A stretch of DNA of 56,775 nt. It comes from Methylococcaceae bacterium. Lineage in GTDB: Bacteria; Pseudomonadota; Gammaproteobacteria; Methylococcales; Methylomonadaceae. The stretch lies in the NCBI GenBank assembly GCA_007280895.1, contig QYQN01000002.1, positions 1 to 56,775 of the forward strand, read 5' to 3'. The notes under the pieces were generated by a model. It did no database searches. It had not been told where the DNA came from and saw nothing but the letters and a program-made list of their open reading frames with translations. The stretch's first letter is position 1; each line of letters opens with the position of its first letter. Of the stretch, positions 31,495 to 41,107 are shown piece by piece. The translations under genes were made by a program, and so were the position numbers.

Positions 31495-34176
31495 ATGGGC
31501 CCTCATTATCTAAAGCATTTTTTTACCCCGCAGTCAGTCGCCATTGTGGGTGCTTCTGAACGACCTGATAGCGTGGGTTATCGGTTGTTTATTAATATGC
31601 AGGAAGCCGGATTTAAGGGTGAATTATATCCAGTCAATCATAAACATGAGGTGTTATTAGGCGTAAAAGCCTATCCAGAACTCAAGGCAATTCAAGGTGA
31701 TATTGATCTTGTCGTGGTGGCTACACCTGCACCTTCAGTGCCAAGCGTAATGCGTCAATGCGGCGAAAAAGGTGTGAAATCGGTGATTATTATTACCGCA
31801 GGTTTTGGTGAATTAGGTGAGGAAGGAATACGTCTTCAGCAAGAAGTGTTAGGCATTGCGCAGCGTTTTGGCATACGTTTAATTGGGCCAAATTGTTTGG
31901 GAGTGGTGCGTCCCAGTGGCTATTTAAATGCTACGTTTGGTGATGGCGTGGTTAAAGACGGTAATTTAGCGTTGCTATCACAGTCAGGTGCGGTGTGTAC
32001 GGCGATTTTAGATTGGGCAAAATGTCAGGATATTGGCTTTTCAACTGTCGTGTCCATGGGCGGTGCGGCAGATATTGATTTTGGTGAGGTGCTGGATTTT
32101 TTGGCGACGGATACAAAAACAACCGGGATTTTAATGTATGTTGAAGGGATTCGTGACGCGCGTCGGTTTTTAAGTGGATTAAAAGCGGCGGCCCGTTTAA
32201 AACCAGTTATTTTAATTAAATCAGGGCGTCATGAGGCTGGCTGTAAAGCGGCGATGTCGCACACTGGGGCTATGGTTGGGGGTGATAGCGTCTTTGATGC
32301 CGCCATTGCTCGTGCAGGTGTGGTGCGTGTGTACAGTATTGCCGAATTATTTTCTGCGGCGCGAGTCTTGGCTAATAACTACACTGTTAATGGTGATCGT
32401 TTGGCAATCATTACTAATGCAGGCGGGCCAGGTGTGATGAGTACGGATCGTGCTGAAGATGTAGGTGTCAGTATGGCAAGTTTAAGCCAAAGCAGTATTG
32501 ATGCGTTAAATAGCAGCTTGCCGGTGCATTGGTCTCATGCAAATCCCATTGATATTTTGGGCGACGCAAGTTCTGATCGGTATCAAAACGCCTTGGCGGT
32601 TTGTTTGGCAGATGAGCAGATTGATGGTGTGTTGGTTATTTTAACGCCACAAGCCATGACTGAGCCTACGCACGTTGCGCAATGTATTATCGATGCCGCC
32701 AAACTTAGCACTAAACCTGTGTTAGCCTCGTGGACAGGCGGTGCAAAAGTTCAACAAGGCAGGGAGTTATTTGCCAATAGCAATGTGGCACATTTTTCTA
32801 CTCCAGAAACGGCCGTTGATGCCTTTTCATTTTTAACGCATTTCACCCAAAATCAACGCTTATTAAAACAAATACCTTCGATCAGAGCAGAATCTACGTT
32901 GCCTGATGTGCAGGGCGCGCGGTTGATTATTGAACGTGTTTTGGCGGAAGGTCGTCAGGTATTAACGGCACAAGAAGCTAAAGCGATTTTATCGGCGTTT
33001 CATATTCCCGTTACTCAAACCATTAAAGTGACCAGTGCCAAAGATGCCATGATTGCTGCGCAAACCATGGGGTTTCCTGTGGTATTAAAAGTAAATATGC
33101 CTGAGTTTAGTCATAAATCTGATATTGGCGGTGTAAAATTAAATATCGCAAGTGTGCATGAAATTTCTATGTGTTTTTTAGAAATGGAAGCTGAGATTAA
33201 GCAAAAATACCCTGAAACTGAGGTGGTGGGGATGACTGTAGAGCCTATGTTTAAATCCAGCAGCGGTCGTGAATTAATGGTGGGAGTTGTGCGCGATCCA
33301 GTATTTGGCCCAGCAATAAGTGTAGGTTTGGGTGGGACAATGGTGGAAATCTTAAATGACAGTGCCGTAGCGCTACCACCGTTAAATGTGTATATGGTTG
33401 AGCAAATGATTGCACGCACCAAAGCAGCCAAATATTTACAGGTCTTTCGTCAATTACCTGCGGCCAATATGGCCGCCCTGATTGAGGTGTTACTTAATAT
33501 ATCCAGCATGGTTAGCGAGTTACCAGAAATTATTGAGTTAGATATTAATCCGTTAATTGTTGATGCACACGGCGCTATTGCTGTTGATGCGCGTATTAAA
33601 GCAGAGACTGTGCATCAATTAAGTCCGTATGCACACTTGGCAATTCATCCTTATCCACATGAATTGATTGACTATCAGCAATTAAAAAATGGCGTAAATA
33701 TTACCGTTCGCCCGATTCGCCCTGAGGATGCAATGCTTGAGCAGAACTTTATGCATCGCTTATCTGATAAAACTAAATATTTTCGTTTTATGAAGGATTT
33801 GCATGAATTAACCCCTGAGATGATCGTCCGTTTTACACAAATTGATTATGATCGTGAAATGGCCTTTGTGGCGATAACTGAAGATGCCAATATGCCCGCA
33901 GAATTAGGTGTGGGTCGGTATATGAAAAATCCTGATGGGTATTCAGCAGATTTTGCCTTAGTCGTTGCTGATGATTGTCAGGGCTTAGGTGTGGGCGCAA
34001 AACTTATGAAAATTTTAATGCAAACGGCTAAAAATCAAGGCATTACTTTTTTTGAAGCAGAAATATTAAGTGCTAATGTTGCAATGTTGAGCTTAATGAA
34101 AAAATTAGGTTTTAGTATTGAAGTGGTTGCTGAGCATACTGATATCGTCAGGGCGTTAAAAGATTTACGGCAATAA
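31495..34176 (+). CDS. Acyl-CoA synthetase (NDP-forming)-like / GNAT acetyltransferase fusion (Pat/YfiQ-type)
   Basis: CoA-binding QSVAIVGASERPDSVGYRLFINM, AMSHTGAMVGGDSVFDAA, ATP-grasp GFPVVLKVNMPEFSHKSDIGGVKLN, C-terminal GNAT VVADDCQGLGVGAKLMKILM. Confidence 0.92.
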   Translation: MGPHYLKHFFTPQSVAIVGASERPDSVGYRLFINMQEAGFKGELYPVNHKHEVLLGVKAYPELKAIQGDIDLVVVATPAPSVPSVMRQCGEKGVKSVIIITAGFGELGEEGIRLQQEVLGIAQRFGIRLIGPNCLGVVRPSGYLNATFGDGVVKDGNLALLSQSGAVCTAILDWAKCQDIGFSTVVSMGGAADIDFGEVLDFLATDTKTTGILMYVEGIRDARRFLSGLKAAARLKPVILIKSGRHEAGCKAAMSHTGAMVGGDSVFDAAIARAGVVRVYSIAELFSAARVLANNYTVNGDRLAIITNAGGPGVMSTDRAEDVGVSMASLSQSSIDALNSSLPVHWSHANPIDILGDASSDRYQNALAVCLADEQIDGVLVILTPQAMTEPTHVAQCIIDAAKLSTKPVLASWTGGAKVQQGRELFANSNVAHFSTPETAVDAFSFLTHFTQNQRLLKQIPSIRAESTLPDVQGARLIIERVLAEGRQVLTAQEAKAILSAFHIPVTQTIKVTSAKDAMIAAQTMGFPVVLKVNMPEFSHKSDIGGVKLNIASVHEISMCFLEMEAEIKQKYPETEVVGMTVEPMFKSSSGRELMVGVVRDPVFGPAISVGLGGTMVEILNDSAVALPPLNVYMVEQMIARTKAAKYLQVFRQLPAANMAALIEVLLNISSMVSELPEIIELDINPLIVDAHGAIAVDARIKAETVHQLSPYAHLAIHPYPHELIDYQQLKNGVNITVRPIRPEDAMLEQNFMHRLSDKTKYFRFMKDLHELTPEMIVRFTQIDYDREMAFVAITEDANMPAELGVGRYMKNPDGYSADFALVVADDCQGLGVGAKLMKILMQTAKNQGITFFEAEILSANVAMLSLMKKLGFSIEVVAEHTDIVRALKDLRQ

Positions 34177-34468
34177 CACGTTTAGTCTGTGCTATCAATA
34201 CCAACAAGCGTTTAACTAAAAGGACTAACGCTGTAGGTGGGCTTTAGAAAATTAATCAAAGTTTAGCTGTGTTTGTCGATACATTACACTGGCAAATTAT
34301 TCGTGCATGTCATTAAACATAGAGGAGTAATAAGCTATGTTTAGTGATATGCCGTTGCCACATGTGAAGAGCATGTCTTTTCTTTTTTTGGCTGGCTGAC
34401 GTGTTTTAGCTTGCTGTGAGCTAAGCACGATTTGCTGCGTGTGTTTATACTATTTTGAAAGTAAAAAA

Positions 34469-35992
34469 ATGATTAATTTCACAAAGATGCAAGGTTTAGG
34501 TAATGATTTTGTTGTGATAGATGCAATAAATCAAGCGGTAGAATTCACACCGGCGTTTATTTGTGGGTTGTCGGATCGCCATTTTGGCATTGGGTTTGAT
34601 CAGCTATTGTTAGTTGAAAAACCACAGTCTGCACAGGCTGATTTTAAATACCGTATTTTTAATGCAGATGGCAGTGAAGTCTCTCAGTGTGGAAATGGTG
34701 CGCGGTGTTTTGCGCGTTTTGTACGTGATAAAAAATTGACTGACAAATCGGTCATAACCGTTGAAACGCGTAGTGGTGTGTTGGTCTTAGCCTTTGCCGA
34801 GAACGAATCAATCACGGTAAATATGGGTATTCCAAAGCATGCACCCGAGCACATTCCTTTGCTTGCCGAGCAAGAGTCTAAATTTTATACAGTTAAATTA
34901 AATGAGGTTGAAAAAGCCTTTGGGGCAGTGTCCATGGGTAATCCTCATGCAGTTCTTCAGGTAAATGATGTGACGACGGCGGCGGTTACTGACTTGGGGT
35001 ATGCGCTTGAGCGTCATTCTATGTTCCCTGAACGCGCTAATATCGGTTTTATGCAAATTATCGATCGCCAACATATTAAGTTGCGCGTCTATGAGCGTGG
35101 CGCGGCTGAAACCTTAGCGTGTGGCAGTGGTGCCTGTGCAGCTGTGGTTATTGGCATTGAGCAGAATGCGTTAGATGCTGAGGTGGTTGTTGAGTTACCT
35201 GGAGGATTGTTGAACATCAGTTGGGCTGGGCGAGGTGAGCCAGTATTCATGAATGGGCCGGCCGTGTCGGTATTTGAAGGTAAAATACCGTTCGCCAATG
35301 AATTGGTTTCACTGGGATTATCTGAACGTGAAGTGACTTTATTTTTACAACAGCATCCAGAATTTTTTAATAATCATCTTGATTTATTGGAAAAAATTAA
35401 TATTCCTCACCCCAGTGGTGCAGCTGTTTCTTTAATTGCCAAGCAATTGGAAGTGTTTAGGAGCCGTCATCATGAAATGGAAAGCCAATTAACCTCACTC
35501 ATTGAAATTGCGAGAGAAAATGATACGTCAATGTTACGTATGCATAAATTAACGTTAGCATTATTAGACGCCTCAACCTTGCGTGAGGTCATAGAAAATC
35601 TCAATATCGTGTTGACGGATTATTTTCATACTGATTTTATGTCGTTACGCATTGTCAAAACTAACCGCGAGTGGTCAACGTCTTCACTCTTTCTTGAGCC
35701 TGATAGCCATGAGTTGCACGCATTTAACAAAGAGTTACTGTTAAATGAGGTTTTTTGTGGTTGCCCAAGTCTAGCTCAAGCACGACTTTTGTTTGGTAGT
35801 AATGCCATGCAGGTACAATCGTGCGCAATTATTCCTATGATATTTACAGAGTTAGAAGGCGTTTTAGCTATCGGCAGTACCGAGGCGGAGCGCTTTCATT
35901 TTAGTATGGGTAATTTATTTTTAACCCAATTGAGTGAGTTAATTGGCACACGACTGATTTCTTTGTTAAGTCAATATGTCGATGAATACTGA
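34469..35992 (+). CDS. dapF: Diaminopimelate epimerase fused to a DUF484 (GAF-like) domain
   Basis: DapF: MINFTKMQGLGNDFVVID, NADGSEVSQCGNGARCFARFV, ERGAAETLACGSGACAAVV. Continues in frame into DUF484: LSEREVTLFLQQHPEFFNNHLDLLEKINIPHPSGAAVSLIAKQLEVFR. The ORF opens at 34439; M11 (34469) is the likely start. Confidence 0.93.
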   Translation: MINFTKMQGLGNDFVVIDAINQAVEFTPAFICGLSDRHFGIGFDQLLLVEKPQSAQADFKYRIFNADGSEVSQCGNGARCFARFVRDKKLTDKSVITVETRSGVLVLAFAENESITVNMGIPKHAPEHIPLLAEQESKFYTVKLNEVEKAFGAVSMGNPHAVLQVNDVTTAAVTDLGYALERHSMFPERANIGFMQIIDRQHIKLRVYERGAAETLACGSGACAAVVIGIEQNALDAEVVVELPGGLLNISWAGRGEPVFMNGPAVSVFEGKIPFANELVSLGLSEREVTLFLQQHPEFFNNHLDLLEKINIPHPSGAAVSLIAKQLEVFRSRHHEMESQLTSLIEIARENDTSMLRMHKLTLALLDASTLREVIENLNIVLTDYFHTDFMSLRIVKTNREWSTSSLFLEPDSHELHAFNKELLLNEVFCGCPSLAQARLLFGSNAMQVQSCAIIPMIFTELEGVLAIGSTEAERFHFSMGNLFLTQLSELIGTRLISLLSQYVDEY

Positions 35993-36890
35993 GTTAGGCT
36001 CAAGTGTTAATAATTTTATCGCTTACCTTACCTATGAAAAACGTGCCTCAGTGCACACTATAAAAAGTTATCAGCGCGATATTGGGCAGCTTCAGCACTA
36101 TTGCGAAGGCATGCAAACGTTGGCGTGGGCAGCGTTAAGCACGGCGCAGTTGCGAATGTACATAGGCCAACGTCATCGCTCAGGTTTAGGGGCAAAAAGT
36201 GTGCAGCGGGAGCTATCAGCAATACGAAGTTTTTATGCGTTTCTGTTAAAAAATAATTGCGTTGAGAGTAACCCTGCAACGGTATTAAGAGCCCCTAAAG
36301 CGCCTAAAAAACTGCCTAAAGTATTAGATGTTGATCAGGTAATGGGGTTATTAGATGCACAGCCTGAGAGTATTCTTGAGCAGCGTGATTTGGCTATGTT
36401 TGAGTTGTTTTATTCATCAGGCATACGGCTTAGTGAATTAACAGGAGTAGATTTGCAGGATATTGACTTTACTGCCCGATTTATTCATATTCGTGCAGGC
36501 AAAGGGGGGAAGTCAAGAATGGTTCCGGTGGGCAGTAAAGCTTTGCAGGCGCTTGCGCAATGGTTGCCGCAGCGCCAGCAAAAGGCAAAGCCACACGAAC
36601 ATGCAGTCTTTATTTCTACGCGAGGCGTGCGAATGTCGCCGCGCAATGTGGAACTACGCTTAACGGCATGGTGTAAAAAACATGGCATAGCAGAAGCCGT
36701 TCATCCGCACATGCTACGGCATTGTTTTGCGAGTCATTTATTAGAATCTAGCGAAGACTTACGCGCCGTTCAAGAATTATTGGGGCATAGTAATATCAGT
36801 ACCACACAAATCTACACGCATTTAGATTTCCAGCATCTTGCTGTAATTTATGATAAAACACACCCACGTGCGAAAAAAAAAGCAGATTAG
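35976..36890 (+). CDS. xerC: Tyrosine recombinase XerC
   Basis: FYSSGIRLSELTGVDLQDIDF, HPHMLRHCFASHLLESSEDLRAVQELLGHSNISTTQIYTHLDFQHLAVIYDKTHPRAKKK. Confidence 0.96.
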   Translation: MSMNTELGSSVNNFIAYLTYEKRASVHTIKSYQRDIGQLQHYCEGMQTLAWAALSTAQLRMYIGQRHRSGLGAKSVQRELSAIRSFYAFLLKNNCVESNPATVLRAPKAPKKLPKVLDVDQVMGLLDAQPESILEQRDLAMFELFYSSGIRLSELTGVDLQDIDFTARFIHIRAGKGGKSRMVPVGSKALQALAQWLPQRQQKAKPHEHAVFISTRGVRMSPRNVELRLTAWCKKHGIAEAVHPHMLRHCFASHLLESSEDLRAVQELLGHSNISTTQIYTHLDFQHLAVIYDKTHPRAKKKAD

Positions 36891-37079
36891 TCCGTGGTGT
36901 GGTAAGCAAAAAATTAAAAAACCTGATACCATGCCCTGTGTTTAAATAAAAAATACTGTGAATGATTCAGTTCTTTTTTCAACTAATTTGAGTTAGCAAC
37001 GTTGCAGCAGCTACAGGTTTTAATATTAATGACGGTAAAATTTTATTTACCCCTCATCACTTTTTGGAAGGCTATCTAA

Positions 37080-38105
37080 ATGGCGACACAGGAAACAATG
37101 CAAGATATGAAATCCAGAGGCGCGCTCTGGGGGTTTGGTGTTTTTGGTATCATTGTGATGGTTGTTATGATTATTTTAGGTGCTTGGTGGGGCAGTGAGC
37201 CAGGTCAATTTAACATTATGGATGAGGCAGAAAAGCGTGCCGAAGAAACGCACGAAACCGATGCTATTCCTATTGGCTATGTTTATACCAACACCTTGGC
37301 ACATATTGCAGAAGTGTTATTGCACAAACCAGGCGGTTATATTACTAACGATGTAGGTCCGCCAGGTGTATTTTTGGACAACGTACCAAACTGGGAGTTT
37401 GGTGCTTTAGTTATGTTGCGTGATGCAACTTCAGCGTTGCGTAACCATTTTGCTAGAGATCAGTCACAATCAGCAGAAGATCCTGATTTAGCCATCGCTG
37501 AACCTTATTTTTATTTTGAAAATGATTCGTGGGCATTGCCATCAACCGAAGCAGAATATGAAAAAGGGATTGAAGCTTTGCACAAATATATGGAACGTTT
37601 GCAGCATTTTGGTGGCAATATCAAACATGCACAGTTTTATTCCAGAGCAGATAACCTTTGGCAATATACCGAAGTGGTTATTAAGCGTTTAGGTGGTTTG
37701 TCGACACGCTTAACCGCTAATAGCTCAGGCTCAAATTATGGGCCTGGGTTGACTGATTTAGAACGTGAAGAGCAAGATAAGCAAGGCACGTCCATAGCTA
37801 AAGTAACGTGGTTAGAAGTTGATGATGTTTTTTATGAGGCTCGTGGTGCAAGTTGGGCATTACTGCATATTCTTCGTGCCATAAAGTATGATTTTAAAGA
37901 TATTTTATTAGATAAGCGTGCGATGAGAACAGTTGACATCATGATTAAAGCCTTAGAAAATTCATTGGAACCAATTTTTAGCCCAATGATTTTAAATGGT
38001 GATGGTTATGGCTTATTTGCAAATTACTCGTTAACCATGGCAAATTATGTGGCGCGTGCTAATGCAGCAGCATTGGATTTACGAGATATTATGAATCGTG
38101 GGTAA
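37080..38105 (+). CDS. DUF2333 family membrane-anchored protein
   Basis: 341 aa. GFGVFGIIVMVVMIILGAWWGSEPGQF TM segment; PGGYITNDVGPPGVFLDNVPNWEFGALVMLRDATSALRNHFARDQSQSAEDPDLAIAEPYF. Confidence 0.85.
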   Translation: MATQETMQDMKSRGALWGFGVFGIIVMVVMIILGAWWGSEPGQFNIMDEAEKRAEETHETDAIPIGYVYTNTLAHIAEVLLHKPGGYITNDVGPPGVFLDNVPNWEFGALVMLRDATSALRNHFARDQSQSAEDPDLAIAEPYFYFENDSWALPSTEAEYEKGIEALHKYMERLQHFGGNIKHAQFYSRADNLWQYTEVVIKRLGGLSTRLTANSSGSNYGPGLTDLEREEQDKQGTSIAKVTWLEVDDVFYEARGASWALLHILRAIKYDFKDILLDKRAMRTVDIMIKALENSLEPIFSPMILNGDGYGLFANYSLTMANYVARANAAALDLRDIMNRG

Positions 38106-38116
38106 AAAAAAGGACT

Positions 38117-38446
38117 ATGGACATAAATAAAGACGCTATAAATCAAAATTTGCAACAGCTAAGCACATGGAAAAGACTGTTTTTTATGTTGGTCTTTGGC
38201 ATAATCGGGGAGTTATTGCGCTTATTGTTATGGGCAGTAATCATTTTGCAAGTGGTATCAACCTTATTAACAGGTAAAGCTAACGAGAATATTCTTAGTT
38301 TTGGTAAAAACCTTTCGTTATACTCCTATCATATTTTATTGTTTGTGACGTTTAATACAGAAACTCTGCCTTTTCCGTTTTCTGATTGGACTGCCACAAC
38401 TGAATTACAAGAAAATACTGACCCAAACTCAGCTCAAAAAAACTAA
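38117..38446 (+). CDS. DUF4389 family small membrane protein
   Basis: 109 aa. FFMLVFGIIGELLRLLLWAVIILQVVSTLLTGKANENILSFGKNLSLYSYHILLFVTFNTETLPFPFSDW. Confidence 0.8.
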   Translation: MDINKDAINQNLQQLSTWKRLFFMLVFGIIGELLRLLLWAVIILQVVSTLLTGKANENILSFGKNLSLYSYHILLFVTFNTETLPFPFSDWTATTELQENTDPNSAQKN

Positions 38447-38460
38447 GCTTTGTGTAAGGT

Positions 38461-38486
38461 GAACCCAAACTTATGCGTTTGGGTTC
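38461..38486. terminator. Hairpin between convergent DUF4389 and parB genes
   Basis: gaacccaaac-ttatgc-gtttgggttc, 10-bp perfect arms, in the convergent gap. Confidence 0.65.
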
Positions 38487-38492
38487 ATTCGT

Positions 38493-39365
38493 TCAATCAG
38501 GCATGGGCGAGTTTATATGCTCAAGAATGCCATCAAATTCATCTAAACTGGTGTAGTGAATGACAAGTTTACCGCTGCCATTATCTTTATGAGCAATCTC
38601 TACTTTTGCCCCCAAGCGCGAGCTTAAATCACGCTGAAGTTTAAGCGTGTCATGATCAATGTGTTGCGTGACTGATTTTTTTTGTGCAGGCTCGCTAAGA
38701 AGATCTTTCACTAAGCGTTCTGTTGCGCGTACCGACAAGCCTTCTTTGGCGATTTTTTGCCCAGCTAAAATTTGTTTCTGCGCCTCTAATGGCAGCAATG
38801 CTCGCGCATGCCCCATTTCTAGCTGTCTTTCTTGCAACAAAATTTTAATTTCCGGTTGAAGCTCAATTAAGCGCAGCAAATTAGTGACTGTGGTACGTGA
38901 TTTTCCAATAGCGGTCGCCACTTGCTGATGAGTCATGCCAAATTCATGCAATAAGCGTTTTAATGCTTCTGCTTCTTCTAAAGGATTTAAATCTTCACGT
39001 TGAATATTTTCAATAAGCGTTTGTGCCATGGTGGTACGGTCATCAATGCTTTTGATGACCACAGGCACGCTTTCCAGTCCAACCAATTGTGCGGCACGCC
39101 AGCGCCGTTCGCCAGCAACAATTTCGTATTTATTATCATCAAGTTGACGCACAATGATGGGTTGAATAATGCCTTGCGAGCGAATAGAGTCTGCTAACTC
39201 TTGCAGCTTCTCTGGATTAATATCTCGTCTAGGTTGGTATTTCCCCCGTTGTAGAAACTCAATAGGTAAAGATTGCTGGGTGGCGTGTGGTTTTTCTTCT
39301 TTATGAGATACATCACCTAATAAAGCGTCTAAACCTCGCCCTAATCCACGTTTGGGTAAAGCCAT
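38493..39365 (-). CDS. parB: Chromosome partitioning protein ParB
   Basis: MALPKRGLGRGLDALLGD, GERRWRAAQLVGLESVPVVI, TLIENIQREDLNPLEEAEALKRLLHEFGMTHQQVATAIGKSRTTVTNLLRLIEL. Confidence 0.98.
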   Translation of the reverse strand: MALPKRGLGRGLDALLGDVSHKEEKPHATQQSLPIEFLQRGKYQPRRDINPEKLQELADSIRSQGIIQPIIVRQLDDNKYEIVAGERRWRAAQLVGLESVPVVIKSIDDRTTMAQTLIENIQREDLNPLEEAEALKRLLHEFGMTHQQVATAIGKSRTTVTNLLRLIELQPEIKILLQERQLEMGHARALLPLEAQKQILAGQKIAKEGLSVRATERLVKDLLSEPAQKKSVTQHIDHDTLKLQRDLSSRLGAKVEIAHKDNGSGKLVIHYTSLDEFDGILEHINSPMPD

Positions 39366-39404
39366 AAGTTGTTCTCAAGAAAAGGGTGGGATTAATAATG
39401 GTGT

Positions 39405-39647
39405 TTACTTGTTATGTTGAAGTAAGGTTTCAAGGTCGTCTAAAAGTTGTTTTAGGTATTCGGCTTCCTGCAAGATATCAAGGTGGTTTTCTTTGTACAG
39501 CGTGATCAAGCTCTGTTGATGGGTTATGTTTTGTAAAGAGGGTGTTTCTGTTTCGGCGAGTGGCGAAATACTCTTAGCTGTTTCGGTGTTAGTATCCGCC
39601 AGTAAAGACTCCAAGCCTCTACCTAAACCGCGTTTTTTTGTGGTCAT
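39405..39647 (-). CDS. ParB N-terminal-like miniprotein (lacks CTPase and HTH domains)
   Basis: 80 aa. MTTKKRGLGRGLESLLADTNTE matches the start of the adjacent ParB (KRGLGRGLDALLGD), followed by a low-complexity and helix-prone tail. Confidence 0.75.
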   Translation of the reverse strand: MTTKKRGLGRGLESLLADTNTETAKSISPLAETETPSLQNITHQQSLITLYKENHLDILQEAEYLKQLLDDLETLLQHNK

Positions 39648-39648
39648 A

Positions 39649-40416
39649 TTAGTGTTTTTCTTTGTTAATAAGTTCTTGAGCTAAGGCTGTGTAAGCAAGT
39701 GCGCCGCGCGAAGATTTGTCATAGTTTAAAACGGGAAGCCCGTGGCTAGGTGCTTCTGCCAGTCGAATATTGCGTGGGACACAGGTTAAAAAAACAGCCT
39801 CACCAAAAAAACGAATCAATTGTTCGGAGACGTCTTTTGTTAACCTATTTCTGTCATCGTACATGGTTCTTAGAATCCCTTCTAAATGTAAGCTAGGATT
39901 GACTGTTTCCTGAATGTTTTTTAATGTCGACATTAATGCAGAAATACCTTCCAAGGCATAATATTCACATTGCATAGGAATTAATAAGCTATCTGCTGCA
40001 ACCATTGCATTTAAGGTTAACATATTTAACGAGGGTGGGCAGTCAATCAAGATGTAGTCATAATTTGCTTGAATACTAATTAAAGCCTCAGCAAGACGAC
40101 TTTCTTTGCGTTCAGCAGTTAAAAGTTGAACTTCAGCGGCAGTTAAATCAGCATTACCAGGAATGATAGAAAAGTTTAATTCTGGTAACGGGATGATCGT
40201 TTGTGCAGCAGGAATATCTTCCATTAATAAGTCATAACTAGAGTATTGGATATTTTCTTTATCAACACCACAGCCCATTGCCGCATTGCCTTGAGCGTCA
40301 AGATCAATCAATAGTATGCGTCGATTCTGGGCGGCGAGGGAGGCCGATAAATTAACACTGGTTGTGGTTTTTCCAACGCCACCTTTTTGATTAGTAATGG
40401 CAATAATTTTAGTCAC
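39649..40416 (-). CDS. parA: Chromosome partitioning ATPase ParA
   Basis: MTKIIAITNQKGGVGKTTTSVNLSASLAAQNRRILLIDLDAQGNAAMG, YDYILIDCPPSLNMLTLNAMVAAD. Confidence 0.98.
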   Translation of the reverse strand: MTKIIAITNQKGGVGKTTTSVNLSASLAAQNRRILLIDLDAQGNAAMGCGVDKENIQYSSYDLLMEDIPAAQTIIPLPELNFSIIPGNADLTAAEVQLLTAERKESRLAEALISIQANYDYILIDCPPSLNMLTLNAMVAADSLLIPMQCEYYALEGISALMSTLKNIQETVNPSLHLEGILRTMYDDRNRLTKDVSEQLIRFFGEAVFLTCVPRNIRLAEAPSHGLPVLNYDKSSRGALAYTALAQELINKEKH

Positions 40417-40417
40417 G

Positions 40418-41107
40418 TTAAGATTCCAAGGTAGAGGCTAAGAGGGTTATGGCGGTTATTTGAATCACACAACGTTCAGCGTTTACGCCAGGAAGACTAA
40501 GGGGGGTGCAGTGCGTATGCGCACTCATTGTACTGGGTAATGTGGCTATTTCAGTTGCTGCGTGTTGACCTTTCATAGCAAGCAATTGCCCGTCTGGGTG
40601 GATGACATGGGCAGTTAGTTTAATAATATCCTGAAGACTGGCAAAGGCACGTGTTATCGCAGTATCGTAAAGTAGCTCAGGGATATAGGTTTCCACGCGT
40701 TGATGAAGGACGGCAACATTGGTGAGTTTTAATTCCACTATTGCTTGTTGTACAAAGCGTGTTTTTTTAGCGTTACTGTCCAGCAACATAAACTGTTTGT
40801 CTGGACACGCTATCGCTAAAGGAATGCCTGGCAAGCCAGCTCCCGTACCAATATCAATAATGCGCTCACCTAAAACGAGGGGCTGAATGGCTAGGCTATC
40901 AATGATGTGTAATTTAATCATTTCGTCGATAGCGTTAATCGCCGTGAGATTGTAGATTTTATTCCATTTTTGAATTAATAAGATAAACAGACTCAGTTGC
41001 TCAAGCTGGACATGAGAAAGTGTGATATTTAATGCCTTAATGCTTGTTTCTAAAAGCGTTTGGCAAGATGTTGGCAGCTGAGTAGAGGACTTTTTGGCAA
41101 CATTCAT
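40418..41107 (-). CDS. rsmG: 16S rRNA m7G527 methyltransferase
   Basis: KWNKIYNLTAINAIDEMIKLHIIDSLAI, RIIDIGTGAGLPGIPLAIACPDKQFMLLDSNAKKTRFVQQAI. Confidence 0.97.
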   Translation of the reverse strand: MNVAKKSSTQLPTSCQTLLETSIKALNITLSHVQLEQLSLFILLIQKWNKIYNLTAINAIDEMIKLHIIDSLAIQPLVLGERIIDIGTGAGLPGIPLAIACPDKQFMLLDSNAKKTRFVQQAIVELKLTNVAVLHQRVETYIPELLYDTAITRAFASLQDIIKLTAHVIHPDGQLLAMKGQHAATEIATLPSTMSAHTHCTPLSLPGVNAERCVIQITAITLLASTLES

